Positions 16,493 to 26,605 of a stretch of 64,000 nucleotides of DNA are shown here, piece by piece (within the stretch, counting starts at the first letter, position 1; each line of letters begins with the position of its first letter). Below the pieces are notes generated by a model that was not told the DNA's origin, searched no databases, and worked only from the letters and a program-made list of their open reading frames with translations. The translations under genes were made by a program, and so were the position numbers. The stretch lies in assembly GCF_010725885.1 (NCBI RefSeq), contig NZ_AP022600.1, positions 2,666,001 through 2,730,000 of the forward strand. Direction: 5' to 3'. Source of the stretch: Mycolicibacterium tokaiense (GTDB taxonomy: Bacteria > Actinomycetota > Actinomycetes > Mycobacteriales > Mycobacteriaceae).

Positions 16493-18153
16493 TTCCAGGT
16501 CACCACCGTGTGATCCACCGTCTCCTGTTCGACCATCACCGGCCGGTTGCCACCGAAGCCGGGGATCAGCGAGTTGCCGCGGAAACTGACGATGGTCTGG
16601 GCCAGCAGCGGGATCAGCAGGGCAGTGATCGCGGTGAACCCTACCCACAGCTCGGTGTGGACCAGCACCCCGATGGCCCCGCCGAAGACCCAGGCCAGCT
16701 GCAGCACCGATTCCGACCGGCCGAACGCCGAGGCCCGCGATTCTTCGGGCAGATCGTCCTGCAGCGACGCGTCCAGCGACGCCTTGGCGATGGCGCTGGC
16801 GCCGGAGGTGATCAGCGCGGCCACGGCCACCACCGGCAGCGATCCGGCGATGGCGGCGGCCAGCGCGGCTGCGGAGACCGCGATGGTGCACCGGACCACC
16901 AGCACCGAGGGCCGGCCGAGTTTGAGCCGCGCGGCGGTGAAGTTGCCGGCGAAGTTGCCGATGCCGGCCGCGGCGCCGATGAGGCCCAGCATCGCCAGCT
17001 GTTCCAGACCGCTGGCGTCATGCGATTTCGCCACGAACGCCGGATACAGGAACAGGAATCCGACCATGGCCTTGATGGTGCAGTTGCCCCACAGCGAGGT
17101 GATGATGTTGCGGCCCAGAGGTTGCCTCAGCGCGCCGGTGGGGGCCTGGGCCCGCGGGGACGCACCACTGTGGTCGTGATAGCTCAACGTGGCGGGCACC
17201 TCGCCGGCGGTCTGCTCGACCCAGCTGGGGATCTGCATGGCCAGCCAGGCGCCGGCCAGGCTCACGCCCACCACCACGAACAGGGCTCCTGGCGCGCCGA
17301 GCAGCCGGGTGCAGGCGTACTCCACCCCGGCGGCGATCCCGCCTCCGATGATGGTGCCGCCCAGGAGCCCGAACATGGTGAGGCGGGAATTGACCCGCAC
17401 CAGGTCGATGGTGGGTGGCATCACCCGGGGGGTGACGGCGCTGCGTAGTACCGAGAAGGATTTGGAGAGCACCATCATGCCCAAGGCGCAGGGGTACAGC
17501 ACCCAGGAGGGGAAGCTGCCGGTGGCGCTGTCGTAGTTGGCGATCAACAGCAGCGCCAGCGCCGTGCGCGTGCCGAACGACAAGGCCAACGCCACCCGCC
17601 GGCCGTGCTGCAGTCGGTCGAGCGCGGGACCGATCAGGGGGGCGATGACGGCGAACGGGGCGATGGTGATCAGCAGGTACAGCGCCACCTTGCCCTTGCT
17701 CTCGCCGGAAGCGGCGGCGAAGAACAGGGTGTTGGCCAGCGCGACGGCCATGGCGGCGTCGACGGCGAAGTTGGCCACCGTCGGCCAGGTCAGTGCGGTG
17801 AGGCCGGACTTGTCCGCGCCGTCGGCGGTGGCGGCCCGGTGGACCAGCCCGTATACCGCCGAGCCCATCTCGCGGCTGCGCTGGCGCGCGGCCCGGGTGA
17901 CGGTGATGCGGTCGGCCGGATCGGTGCGCCGTTGCGACTGATCGGCCGGCGGCGCTTCAGGAGCTTCCTCACCCAGCGGCGGCAGATAGCGGTTGGCGCT
18001 GGGCGTCGGCGCGGCGCGACGGGCCCGGCGGTAGGCCGGTTCGTCGCTCGGGTAGTTGGCCATCCCGGGATGCTCGTCGGGACCCGGGCGCCGTCGGCCA
18101 TCCGCACCGGGGTCACGCCCCTGGTGCGGTCCGTCATGCCGCCGCTCTGACAC
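16489..18153 (-). CDS. MFS-type transporter, Rv0876c-like
   Basis: Up to 554 residues from the GTG at 18153 (RBS GAGGAA upstream); the ATG at 18063 (MANYPSDEPAYRRARR) is the alternative and gives 524. A hydrophilic, basic/Pro-rich cytoplasmic N-terminus of about 110 residues precedes some 12 hydrophobic segments, with the MFS-like loop PALDRLQHGRR and a second-half GRPSVLVVRC. The architecture matches Rv0876c. Substrate unknown. It is co-transcribed with the DUF2771 gene. Confidence 0.82.
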   Translation of the reverse strand: MSERRHDGPHQGRDPGADGRRRPGPDEHPGMANYPSDEPAYRRARRAAPTPSANRYLPPLGEEAPEAPPADQSQRRTDPADRITVTRAARQRSREMGSAVYGLVHRAATADGADKSGLTALTWPTVANFAVDAAMAVALANTLFFAAASGESKGKVALYLLITIAPFAVIAPLIGPALDRLQHGRRVALALSFGTRTALALLLIANYDSATGSFPSWVLYPCALGMMVLSKSFSVLRSAVTPRVMPPTIDLVRVNSRLTMFGLLGGTIIGGGIAAGVEYACTRLLGAPGALFVVVGVSLAGAWLAMQIPSWVEQTAGEVPATLSYHDHSGASPRAQAPTGALRQPLGRNIITSLWGNCTIKAMVGFLFLYPAFVAKSHDASGLEQLAMLGLIGAAAGIGNFAGNFTAARLKLGRPSVLVVRCTIAVSAAALAAAIAGSLPVVAVAALITSGASAIAKASLDASLQDDLPEESRASAFGRSESVLQLAWVFGGAIGVLVHTELWVGFTAITALLIPLLAQTIVSFRGNSLIPGFGGNRPVMVEQETVDHTVVTWK

Positions 18154-18235
18154 AGGCTCGATTGTTCCTCATGGGTGTCCGTGTCACCGGATGGCTTACC
18201 GGTGTGGCTCCGGTGGGCTGGTTCGGGCACTATGA

Positions 18236-19054
18236 GTGGCGATGGACAGCATGACCGAAGCCACCGAGACCACGGAGACCACCCAGATCCCGGCCGACGA
18301 CCAGCCGGCATCGGGGCCGCTGAGCGCGCTGCTCACCGGCGCCGTCGACCTCGCGCGGGCGGCGGTCCAGGAAGCCGGCGACGGCGCTGTCGGCGAATAC
18401 CTCGGCGTCACGCACGAGGACCCCTCCTCGGCGACCCACCGTTTCCTGGCCGAGCTGCCGGGCTACCGCGGCTGGCAGTGGGCCGTGGTGGTGGCTGCCT
18501 ACCCTGGCGCCGAGCACGCCACGATCAGCGAAGTGGTGCTGGTTCCGGGCCCGACGGCGTTGCTGGCGCCGCAGTGGGTGCCGTGGGACCAGCGGGTGCG
18601 TCCCGGTGATCTGAGCCCGGGTGATCTGCTGGCGCCGCCCGCGGATGACCCGCGGCTGGTGCCCGGGTTCCTGCTCAGCGGTGATCCCGCGATCGACGAG
18701 ACCGCGGCGGAGATCGGGTTGGGCCGGCGCCAGGTGCTCGGTCAGTTCGGTCGAGACGACGCGGCCCAGCGCTGGCATGACGGCGACTTCGGACCGAACT
18801 CGGCGATGGCCCGGTCGACGAAGCGGGTGTGCCGCGACTGCGGCTTCTACCTGCCGTTGGCCGGGGCGCTGGGACCCATGTTCGGGGTGTGTGCCAACGA
18901 ACTGGCGGCCGACGGGCACGTGGTCGACTGGTCCTACGGTTGCGGTGCGCATTCGGACACCCCGGCCCCCGCGGGCGCCGGGTCGCCGCAGTTCGATCCG
19001 TACGACGACGGCCAGATCGACATCGCGCAGAATCCGGCGCCGGCTCAGTCCTGA
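18236..19054 (+). CDS. DUF3027-family protein (Rv0877-like)
   Basis: 272 residues from the GTG at 18236; ATGs at 18242 and 18251 are close alternatives. The conserved core (about 40-230) includes YRGWQWAVVVAAYPG and WVPWDQRVRPGDLSPGDLL. Near the C-terminus a CxxC pair (RVCRDCGFYLPL) and a further Cys (FGVCANE) look like a zinc-binding site. It is divergent from the Rv0876c-like transporter, as in M. tuberculosis. Function unknown. Confidence 0.85.
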   Translation: MAMDSMTEATETTETTQIPADDQPASGPLSALLTGAVDLARAAVQEAGDGAVGEYLGVTHEDPSSATHRFLAELPGYRGWQWAVVVAAYPGAEHATISEVVLVPGPTALLAPQWVPWDQRVRPGDLSPGDLLAPPADDPRLVPGFLLSGDPAIDETAAEIGLGRRQVLGQFGRDDAAQRWHDGDFGPNSAMARSTKRVCRDCGFYLPLAGALGPMFGVCANELAADGHVVDWSYGCGAHSDTPAPAGAGSPQFDPYDDGQIDIAQNPAPAQS

Positions 19055-19082
19055 CCGTCCGCAGCGTTTGCCGGCCGCGAGT

Positions 19083-19358
19083 TCAGCTGCGGTGCTCGCC
19101 GATGTCGAGACCGGTCTGCGCACCCCGCGCGCCGCGCCGCGCCGCGCTGCGCTGCCACAGGAAGATCGATGTGCCCACCACACCGACCGCCAGGCCCGCG
19201 AGGGCGATCGGACGCCATTCGTGCAGGGCAGCGACGGTGAAAGAGGCGATTGTGACCACCGTCCAGGCCAGCGCCCCGACGGCAATCACCCGCCAGGGCT
19301 CCAGGAGTCCCGGGGGCAGAGGCGGCGGCTGCGGAGCGGCCGGCTGATCGGTGGGCAT
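19083..19358 (-). CDS. DUF2530-like small membrane protein (Rv0879c-like)
   Basis: 91 residues, the same length as Rv0879c. A Pro-rich N-terminus (MPTDQPAAPQPPPLPPGLLE) precedes two membrane segments, VIAVGALAWTVVTIASFTV and PIALAGLAVGVVGTSIFL, and a basic C-terminal tail. The start at 19358 was chosen because upstream residues are not protein-like. Function unknown. Confidence 0.8.
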   Translation of the reverse strand: MPTDQPAAPQPPPLPPGLLEPWRVIAVGALAWTVVTIASFTVAALHEWRPIALAGLAVGVVGTSIFLWQRSAARRGARGAQTGLDIGEHRS

Positions 19359-19450
19359 CGCGGTCCAAACTAGTCGACTGCAGCGGTGCGTGACGCGGCT
19401 CGAGGGGCTTTGCCCGACCATTTTGTGCCCCCTGTCGTATCGTTTGCGAT

Positions 19451-19882
19451 GTGAAGGACGTCGATACCCGTCTGGCCAGTGACCTGTCGCTCGCGATCGT
19501 GCGGATGGCCCGCCAGTTGCGGTTCCGTCGCCCGGAGTCGCCGGTGTCGATGTCACAGCTGTCGGCGTTGGCGACCCTGCACAAGGAAGGCGCGATGACG
19601 CCCGGCGCGCTCGCGGTCCGCGAACGGGTGCGTCCGCCCTCGATGACGCGGGTGGTGGCCTCGCTGGCCGAGCTGGGTCTGGTGGCCCGCAATGCCCATC
19701 CGGTGGACGGCAGGCAGGTGCTGGTGTCGGTGTCCGACGCAGGCGTCGACCTGGTGGAATCCGAGCGGCGCGCCAGCCAGGAGTGGTTGCAGCGCAAGCT
19801 CGCCGAACTCGACCATGATCAGCGGGTGACCCTCAAGCGCGCGGCCGACCTGATGTCGGCCATCGTCGAAGAAAGCGCGTGA
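19451..19882 (+). CDS. MarR-family transcriptional regulator (Rv0880-like)
   Basis: 143 residues. The winged helix spans about 35-105: [21 protein letters not shown], then [20 protein letters not shown] and the wing [14 protein letters not shown]. The GTG is preceded by TATCGT (19438-19443) at the 7-base spacing typical of mycobacterial leaderless promoters, so the mRNA may be leaderless. The next gene is a methyltransferase starting 16 bp downstream. Confidence 0.9.
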   Translation: MKDVDTRLASDLSLAIVRMARQLRFRRPESPVSMSQLSALATLHKEGAMTPGALAVRERVRPPSMTRVVASLAELGLVARNAHPVDGRQVLVSVSDAGVDLVESERRASQEWLQRKLAELDHDQRVTLKRAADLMSAIVEESA

Positions 19883-19898
19883 GCGCCCGCACCCAGCG

Positions 19899-20702
19899 AT
19901 GCTGATCGATGTAACCGACCCCGCCGACCCGCGGCTGGACGACTTCCGCGACCTCAACAGCATCGATCGCCGGCCCGATCTGCCCAGCGGCAAGGGACTG
20001 GTGATCGCCGAGGGTGTGCTGGTGGCCCAGCGCATGCTGGCGTCGCGGTTTTCTCCACACGCGTTGCTGGGGACGTCGCGGCGGTTCGACGAACTGGCCG
20101 CCGACCTCGAGGGCGTCGACGTGCCCTGTTACTGCGCGAGTGCGGAGGTGATGGCCGAGGTGGTCGGCTTCCACCTCAACCGGGGGGTGTTGGCCGCCGC
20201 GCGGCGAGCGCCTGAGCTCAGCGTGGAGCAGGTGATCGACGGGGCCCGCACCGTCGCCGTCCTGGAGGGCGTCAACGACCACGAGAACCTGGGCTCGATC
20301 TTCCGCAATGCGGCCGGACTCGGCGTCGACGCGGTGGTGTTCGGCGCGGGGTGCGCCGACCCGCTGTACCGCAGGGCGGTGCGGGTGTCGATGGGCCATG
20401 CCCTGCTGGTGCCTTTTGCCAAGGCGCAGCACTGGCCAGGTGATCTGATGATGTTGCGCGACAACGGATTTCGGCTGCTTTCCATGACGCCGGACGCCGG
20501 GGCGCTGACGCTGTCGGACGCCGTGCCGGAGCTGGCGCAGGACCGGGTGGCGATCCTGGTGGGCGCCGAGGGGCCGGGCCTTCGCGAGTCGACCATGCGG
20601 GCCAGCGATGTGCGGGTGCGCATCCCGATGGCACGCGGCACCGATTCCCTGAACGTCGCCACCGCGGCGGCGCTGGCCTTCTACGAGCGGGCCCGGGTCT
20701 AA
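19899..20702 (+). CDS. SpoU/TrmH-family RNA 2'-O-methyltransferase (Rv0881-like)
   Basis: 267 residues. The SPOUT knot motifs are all present: motif 1 NDHENLGSIFRNAAG (about 126), motif 2 ILVGAEGPGL (about 217), motif 3 IPMARGTDSLNVATAAALA (about 242). These form the SAM site of rRNA/tRNA ribose methylases. The N-terminal part (LIAEGVLVAQRMLAS-like) is the substrate-binding region of 23S rRNA methylases. The RNA target is unknown. Likely an operon with the MarR gene. Confidence 0.92.
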   Translation: MLIDVTDPADPRLDDFRDLNSIDRRPDLPSGKGLVIAEGVLVAQRMLASRFSPHALLGTSRRFDELAADLEGVDVPCYCASAEVMAEVVGFHLNRGVLAAARRAPELSVEQVIDGARTVAVLEGVNDHENLGSIFRNAAGLGVDAVVFGAGCADPLYRRAVRVSMGHALLVPFAKAQHWPGDLMMLRDNGFRLLSMTPDAGALTLSDAVPELAQDRVAILVGAEGPGLRESTMRASDVRVRIPMARGTDSLNVATAAALAFYERARV

Positions 20703-20711
20703 GCTCCCAGC

Positions 20712-20990
20712 GTGACCGACGACTCGACGCCCTGGGGCACCGGACTGACTGTCGCCGCCTTCGTTGCTGCCGTCACCGCTGCCGCGGTGGTGGTGCTGAG
20801 CCTGGGTCTGATCCGGGTGCACGTGCTACTGGCGGTCGGCCTGAACCTGGTGGCGGTCGGTGGCCTGGCCCCCACGGTCTGGGGGTGGCGGCACAAACCG
20901 GTGGTGCGCTGGTTCGCCCTCGGTGCCGGCGTCGGGGTGACGCTGGCGTGGTTGTCGCTGGTGGGTCTGGTGGCGTCCGGGGTCGGCTGA
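20712..20990 (+). CDS. Small membrane protein (Rv0882-like)
   Basis: 92 residues with three hydrophobic segments (about 12-34, 38-58 and 70-90: VRWFALGAGVGVTLAWLSL). It lies 9 bp after the methyltransferase gene and its stop is followed at once by the stop of the convergent sepH. Size and location match Rv0882. No functional motif. Confidence 0.8.
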   Translation: MTDDSTPWGTGLTVAAFVAAVTAAAVVVLSLGLIRVHVLLAVGLNLVAVGGLAPTVWGWRHKPVVRWFALGAGVGVTLAWLSLVGLVASGVG

Positions 20991-21812
20991 TCAGCGATCG
21001 CCGCTGGAGCGCACACCCAGCAGGACGTCTTCCCACGCGGGAATGGTGGGCTTGGCCTTGCGGGCGCGGGCCGGGCGCTGCGCCGGTTCCTCCGGCGCCG
21101 GGGCCTCGGGTTCGGCAGTGGGCTCGGGTTCGGATGCCGCGGGCTGCGCTGCCGGGGGAGCGGGGACGGCGCTGAAGTCGAGCTGTGCCAACGGCGCCAC
21201 CGAGCGCAGCGGCCGCTCGAAGTGGGGGTTCACCAGTTCCTGGGCCGCGTCGTCGACGGCGGTGACGGTGCCGCCGTGCGCGCCGGGGGTGAACCGGAAG
21301 TGCGCCAGGTTGTCCGACCGCCCGGCCTTCCACGCCAGTTGCACTGTCCAGCGGCCGTCCTCGTTGCGCCAGGCGTCCCAGCTGCTGGCTTCGGTGCTCA
21401 GGCCCCGCGCCACAAACGCCGTGGTGACCGTCTCGATCAGGGTCAGCACCGAGGGGCCGTCGGCCAGCACCGGGTGCGCTGCGCCCGCGAGTTCGGCTGC
21501 CCGGGCCCGTTCCAGGAGCACCGGGTGCGCGAAGCGCTCGACGCGGGAGATTTCGACGCCCGCGCTCTTGGCGAGCTGTTCGACCGACGCGCCGGCCCGG
21601 ATCCTGGCCTGGATGTCCTTGGGGCGCAGCACGCTGGTGACTTCGATGTCCATCTGCGTCTGCTCCAGTCGGGCCTTGTCGCCGCGCACGGCCGCGCGCA
21701 GTTTGTCGTTGATGCGCAGCCGGTAGGTGTCCGCCGGACCCCGTGCATCATCGTCTTCGAGCAGGATGTGCCGTCCATCGACATCGAGTCCGACGACCTT
21801 CAGATCTCGCAT
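20991..21812 (-). CDS. sepH: Septation protein SepH (Rv0883c-like)
   Basis: 273 residues starting MRDLKVVGLDVDGRHILLED. The N-terminal DUF3071 domain (about 1-165) contains a helix-turn-helix-like part, PKDIQARIRAGASVEQLAKS. The C-terminal half is a Pro/Glu/Ala-rich linker with a conserved end (TIPAWEDVLLGVRS). SepH proteins promote FtsZ assembly at the division site in actinobacteria. The start at 21812 gives the expected N-terminus; upstream residues are not conserved-looking. Confidence 0.9.
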   Translation of the reverse strand: MRDLKVVGLDVDGRHILLEDDDARGPADTYRLRINDKLRAAVRGDKARLEQTQMDIEVTSVLRPKDIQARIRAGASVEQLAKSAGVEISRVERFAHPVLLERARAAELAGAAHPVLADGPSVLTLIETVTTAFVARGLSTEASSWDAWRNEDGRWTVQLAWKAGRSDNLAHFRFTPGAHGGTVTAVDDAAQELVNPHFERPLRSVAPLAQLDFSAVPAPPAAQPAASEPEPTAEPEAPAPEEPAQRPARARKAKPTIPAWEDVLLGVRSSGDR

Positions 21813-21916
21813 GCCGACCTCCTTGGGGCCACCGCGCCGGGCCCGAGTATCAGGCACCTTACGGCAGTTCGCGGCCCACGCCGGGAGGACACGCGGGTGG
21901 TGTCCGAACCGGAACG

Positions 21917-23044
<1,128 letters not shown>

Positions 23045-23094
23045 CTATGCGGTCCCCGGTCAGCCCTGGTTTGCGGTATTCGCCGTACGGATAC

Positions 23095-23112
23095 AGGTGA
23101 TCCAAGTCACAT
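23095..23112. promoter_or_regulatory. CRP (Rv3676-type) operator in the serC/diiron-oxygenase intergenic region
   Basis: Contains the perfect core GTGA-TCCAAG-TCAC (23097-23110), fitting the CRP consensus. It is 62 bp upstream of serC and about 120 bp upstream of the diiron gene. The same intergenic region in M. tuberculosis (serC-Rv0885) is an established CRP target. Confidence 0.82.
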
Positions 23113-23188
23113 GTGATGCAGATAACCGGGCTGGCACACACTACGAACAAAGTCCTGGTTGAAACCTGGGACCGCGGGTACTGTTGTT

Positions 23189-23203
23189 GTACAGCGAGCG
23201 TAC
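23189..23203. promoter_or_regulatory. Short palindrome just upstream of the diiron-oxygenase gene
   Basis: GTAC-AGCGAGC-GTAC, within TTGTACAGCGAGCGTACGAA, resembles TetR-type operators. It is 28 bp before the start, between the CRP site and the RBS GGAGG. A cognate regulator is not obvious nearby. Confidence 0.35.
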
Positions 23204-23230
23204 GAATGTAAACCTCACGGAGGATTTCGA

Positions 23231-24277
23231 ATGGCTGTCAAGACTGCTCGGACCCGCGTCATCCGCCGGTGGCGCAAGAACATGGACGTCCGCGACGATC
23301 AGCGGTACGTGGATCTGCTCACCACACTGTCCGAGGGGTCGGTGCGGCGCAACTTCAACCCGTACACCGACATCAACTGGGACTCCCCGGAGTTCGCGGT
23401 GGTACCGGACGACGAGCGCTGGATCCTGCCGGGCACCGACCCGCTGGGCAAGCACCCCTGGTACCAGGCCCAACCCCGCGATCGCCAGATCGAGATCGGC
23501 ATGTGGCGTCAGGCCAATGTCGCCAAGGTGGGTCTGCACTTCGAGTCCATCCTGATCCGTGGCCTGATGAACTACGCCTTCTGGCTGCCCAACGGTTCAC
23601 CGGAGTACCGCTACTGCCTGCACGAGTCGGTCGAAGAGTGCAACCACACCATGATGTTCCAGGAGATGGTGAACCGGATCGGCGCCGATGTCCCCGGCAT
23701 GCCGCGCATGCTCAAATGGCTCTCGCAGCTGATCCCGTTGGCCGCCGGCCCATTGCCCGTCATGTTCTTCTTCGGTGTGCTCGCCGGCGAGGAGCCCATC
23801 GACCACACCCAGAAGAACGTGCTGCGCGAAGGCAAGTCGCTGCATCCGATCATGGAGCGGGTGATGGCCATTCACGTGGCCGAGGAGGCGCGGCACATCT
23901 CCTTCGCCCATGAGTACCTGCAGAAGCGGGTTCCGCACATGCGGCCGCGCAAGCGGTTCTGGCTCTCGCTGCACGTGCCGATCATCATGCGCGTGCTCTG
24001 CCAGGCCATCGTGGTGCCGCCCAAGGCGTTCTGGCAGGAGTTCGACATCCCGCGGTCGGTGAAGAAGGACGTCTTCTTCGGCAAGCCGGAATCGCGCCAG
24101 TTCCTGCGCGACATGTTCGGCGATGTCCGGATGCTCTGCGAGGAGACGGGTCTGATGAATCCGGTGGCCCGGCTGATCTGGAAGCTGTGCAAGATCGACG
24201 GCGCTCCGTCGCGCTACCGCAGCGAGCCCCAGCGAGCCCATCTGCCCGCCGAGCGCCCCGAGTCCGTGCCGGCCTGA
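23231..24277 (+). CDS. AurF-like diiron oxygenase (Rv0885-like)
   Basis: 348 residues starting MAVKTARTRVIRR after the strong RBS CACGGAGG. Diiron ligands expected for the AurF/p-aminobenzoate N-oxygenase family are visible: Glu in GLHFESILIRGL, the pair in LHESVEECNHTMMFQEM (ExxxxH), and HVAEEARHISFAHEYL (ExxxH). The family carries out N-oxygenation or hydroxylation with two iron atoms and needs an electron donor, which the next gene (fprB, 4 bp away) may provide. Substrate unknown in mycobacteria. Start chosen by RBS and family length. Confidence 0.88.
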   Translation: MAVKTARTRVIRRWRKNMDVRDDQRYVDLLTTLSEGSVRRNFNPYTDINWDSPEFAVVPDDERWILPGTDPLGKHPWYQAQPRDRQIEIGMWRQANVAKVGLHFESILIRGLMNYAFWLPNGSPEYRYCLHESVEECNHTMMFQEMVNRIGADVPGMPRMLKWLSQLIPLAAGPLPVMFFFGVLAGEEPIDHTQKNVLREGKSLHPIMERVMAIHVAEEARHISFAHEYLQKRVPHMRPRKRFWLSLHVPIIMRVLCQAIVVPPKAFWQEFDIPRSVKKDVFFGKPESRQFLRDMFGDVRMLCEETGLMNPVARLIWKLCKIDGAPSRYRSEPQRAHLPAERPESVPA

Positions 24278-24281
24278 GCCC

Positions 24282-25922
24282 ATGCCGCATGTCGTCACCC
24301 AGTCGTGTTGCAGCGACGGGTCCTGTGTCTACGCGTGCCCGGTCAACTGCATCCATCCGTCGCCGGATGAGCCGGGCTTCGCCACCGCCGAGATGCTCTA
24401 CATCGACCCGGATGCGTGTGTGGACTGCGGCGCCTGTGTCAGCGCGTGCCCGGTCGGGGCCATCGCCCCGGATTCGAAGTTGACGCCGGAGCAGCTGCCC
24501 TTCATCGAACTCAACGCCGCGTTCTACCCGCCCAGGCCGCCGGGGCAGAAGGTGCCGCCCACGTCCAAGCTGGCCCCGGTGCTGCCGGCACCGGAGGTGC
24601 GCACGCGCCGCCAACCCCTGATGGTTGCCATCGTGGGTTCGGGCCCGGCGGCCATGTACGCCGCCGACGAGCTGCTCACCCAGCCGGGTGTGCGGGTCAA
24701 CATGTTCGAGAAGCTGCCCACGCCTTACGGTCTGGTACGGGCGGGTGTGGCCCCGGATCATCAGAGCACCAAGCAGGTCACCGCGCTGTTCGACCGGATC
24801 GCCCGCAAGCGTGGGTTCGCGATGTACCTCAACGTCGAGGTCGGCACCCACGTGACGCACGCGGATCTGATGGCTCGTCACCACGCCGTGCTCTACGCGG
24901 TGGGCGCTCCGAACGACCGCCGCCTGGACATCCCGGGGATGGACCTGCCCGGAACCGCGACGGCCACGGAGTTGGTCGCCTGGATCAACGGCCACCCCGA
25001 CTTCGCTTCGCTGCCAGTGGATCTCAGCACCGAACGGGTGGTGGTGATCGGCAACGGCAACGTCGCGCTCGACGTCGCGCGCATCCTGACCACCGACCCG
25101 GACGAGCTGGCGCGCACCGACATCGCCGACCACGCACTGGCAGTGCTGCGCGATTCCATGGTGCAGGAGGTGGTGATCGCGGCGCGCCGGGGCCCGGCTG
25201 CCTCGGCGTTCACCCTGCCGGAGCTGATCGGATTGACCGCGACCAACCAGGTGGTCCTAGGCGCTTCCGACCGGGAGTGGGTGCAGCGCGATCTAGCCGC
25301 CGACCAGGACCCGCTGACGCGCGCCAAACTGGAGATCCTGGGCAAGCTCGATGACAGTGCCGCCCCGATCACACGGCCGCGGATCCGGTTCGCCTACGGC
25401 TGTACGCCGTCGCGTGTGGTCGGGGAGAACCGTGCTGCCGGTGTCGAATTCGCCGACAGGGGAGTGACGCAAGCCGGGCTGGTGCTGACGTCCATCGGCT
25501 ACCGCGGCAAGCCGATCGACGGGCTGCCGTTCGACGAGGCCGCCTCGGTGGTGCCCAACGAGCAGGGTCGGGTGGCCCCCGGGGTCTATGTCGCAGGCTG
25601 GATCAAGCGGGGCCCCACCGGGTTCATCGGTACCAACAAGTCCTGCGCGATGCAGACCGTCGAGCAATTGGTCGAGGATTACAACCGCGGCGCGCTGAGC
25701 GATCCGGACACCAAGGATGTCGCAGACCTGGTGCGCAGCAGGCAGCCGCGGGTCGTCGACGTGGCCGGCTGGCGGGCCATCGACGCCGCCGAGCGGGCCG
25801 CGGGCCAGCAGTCGGGTCGACCCCGGGTGAAGGTGACGACGGTCGAGGACATGCTGACAGTGGCCGCACGTGCCCCGGAACCGTCTGTGCGGCAACGAAT
25901 TTTGCAGAAGCTGCGCTTGTGA
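24282..25922 (+). CDS. fprB: Ferredoxin--NADP reductase with N-terminal ferredoxin domain, FprB
   Basis: 546 residues. The N-terminal part (1-60) is a 4Fe-4S/3Fe-4S-type ferredoxin with SCCSDGSCVYACPVNCIHP and DACVDCGACVSACPVGAI. The rest is an adrenodoxin-reductase-like flavoprotein with a FAD motif (VGSGPAAMYAADELL), YGLVRAGVAPDHQSTK, an NADPH motif (VIGNGNVALDVARIL) and the ATG-type end GWIKRGPTGFIGTNK. It reduces ferredoxins for P450s or diiron enzymes; its adjacency to the diiron oxygenase gene suggests a pair. It corresponds to Rv0886. Confidence 0.95.
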   Translation: MPHVVTQSCCSDGSCVYACPVNCIHPSPDEPGFATAEMLYIDPDACVDCGACVSACPVGAIAPDSKLTPEQLPFIELNAAFYPPRPPGQKVPPTSKLAPVLPAPEVRTRRQPLMVAIVGSGPAAMYAADELLTQPGVRVNMFEKLPTPYGLVRAGVAPDHQSTKQVTALFDRIARKRGFAMYLNVEVGTHVTHADLMARHHAVLYAVGAPNDRRLDIPGMDLPGTATATELVAWINGHPDFASLPVDLSTERVVVIGNGNVALDVARILTTDPDELARTDIADHALAVLRDSMVQEVVIAARRGPAASAFTLPELIGLTATNQVVLGASDREWVQRDLAADQDPLTRAKLEILGKLDDSAAPITRPRIRFAYGCTPSRVVGENRAAGVEFADRGVTQAGLVLTSIGYRGKPIDGLPFDEAASVVPNEQGRVAPGVYVAGWIKRGPTGFIGTNKSCAMQTVEQLVEDYNRGALSDPDTKDVADLVRSRQPRVVDVAGWRAIDAAERAAGQQSGRPRVKVTTVEDMLTVAARAPEPSVRQRILQKLRL

Positions 25923-25961
25923 CGAAGCGGGGGTGGCCGCCGCCGACCACCCCCGCCTGCC

Positions 25962-26504
25962 TCACAGGGCGATCCAGGCTCCGAAGAGCCAGAACCCCCA
26001 CTGGTTGAACCCTGGGTTCCACACGGGGGTCACGTCGTAACCCCAGTAGTTGATCGCGCCGGCGTTCCAGTAACCGCCCGGCGGCGGTAGGGGGCGATCC
26101 CAGGACGGCCGGGGCGGCGGACCCCAGCCCCACGGCGCCGGACCTTCACCCCACGGTGCTCCGCGGAACCCCCAGTGGCCGGGCTCGGCCGCGGATGGCG
26201 GTGGGGGAGGAGGCGGGCCGAACTCGCCGGGCCCGCCATGCGGACCGGGTCCATCCCAGGGTCCGCCGGGTCCGGGACGTCCGGGTCCACCCGGCCCGGG
26301 AGGCCCCGGATGTCCAGGAGGGCCGCCGGGACCCGGAGGTGCTCCGGGCGGTTGTACACACGCCGGGCCGGGGCAGCCACCTCCGGGGGGCGCGGCATTC
26401 GCCAGCGCGGGGCCGATACCGAGCGCGCCGAGTCCGATGCCGGCGGTCGTGATGGCCACCAGCGCAGCTCGCTTGAGGTTGTCCGTCGTCGTGCGGTGGT
26501 ACAT
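25962..26504 (-). CDS. Secreted proline/glycine-rich protein
   Basis: 180 residues after an excellent RBS (AAAGGAG). A Sec signal at about 8-37 (ALVAITTAGIGLGALGIGP, cleavage near ANAAP) precedes a Pro/Gly-rich low-complexity stretch (PGPPGPGGPGRPG-like, about 40-120) and a short aromatic C-terminus (YWNAGAINYWGYDVTPVW, then WGFWLFGAWIAL). No catalytic motif. This architecture recurs in mycobacterial exported proteins of unknown role. A 17-bp palindrome lies 40 bp upstream. Confidence 0.75.
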   Translation of the reverse strand: MYHRTTTDNLKRAALVAITTAGIGLGALGIGPALANAAPPGGGCPGPACVQPPGAPPGPGGPPGHPGPPGPGGPGRPGPGGPWDGPGPHGGPGEFGPPPPPPPSAAEPGHWGFRGAPWGEGPAPWGWGPPPRPSWDRPLPPPGGYWNAGAINYWGYDVTPVWNPGFNQWGFWLFGAWIAL

Positions 26505-26543
26505 CGTGTCACTCCTTTCGAGCTCCCCGATCCACTCCCGACG

Positions 26544-26560
26544 ATAGATAGCGTATCTAT
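26544..26560. promoter_or_regulatory. 17-bp perfect palindrome upstream of the secreted Pro/Gly-rich gene
   Basis: ATAGATA-GCG-TATCTAT is perfectly symmetric over 7 bp per arm and AT-rich against a GC-rich background. It is 40-56 bp upstream of the gene starting at 26504, in promoter position, so it is probably an operator. The regulator is not identified. Confidence 0.65.
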
Positions 26561-26605
26561 GAGTCTGCCCACGGCTTGCTGAGGCCCTGCTGATGCAGCG
26601 CGCCG

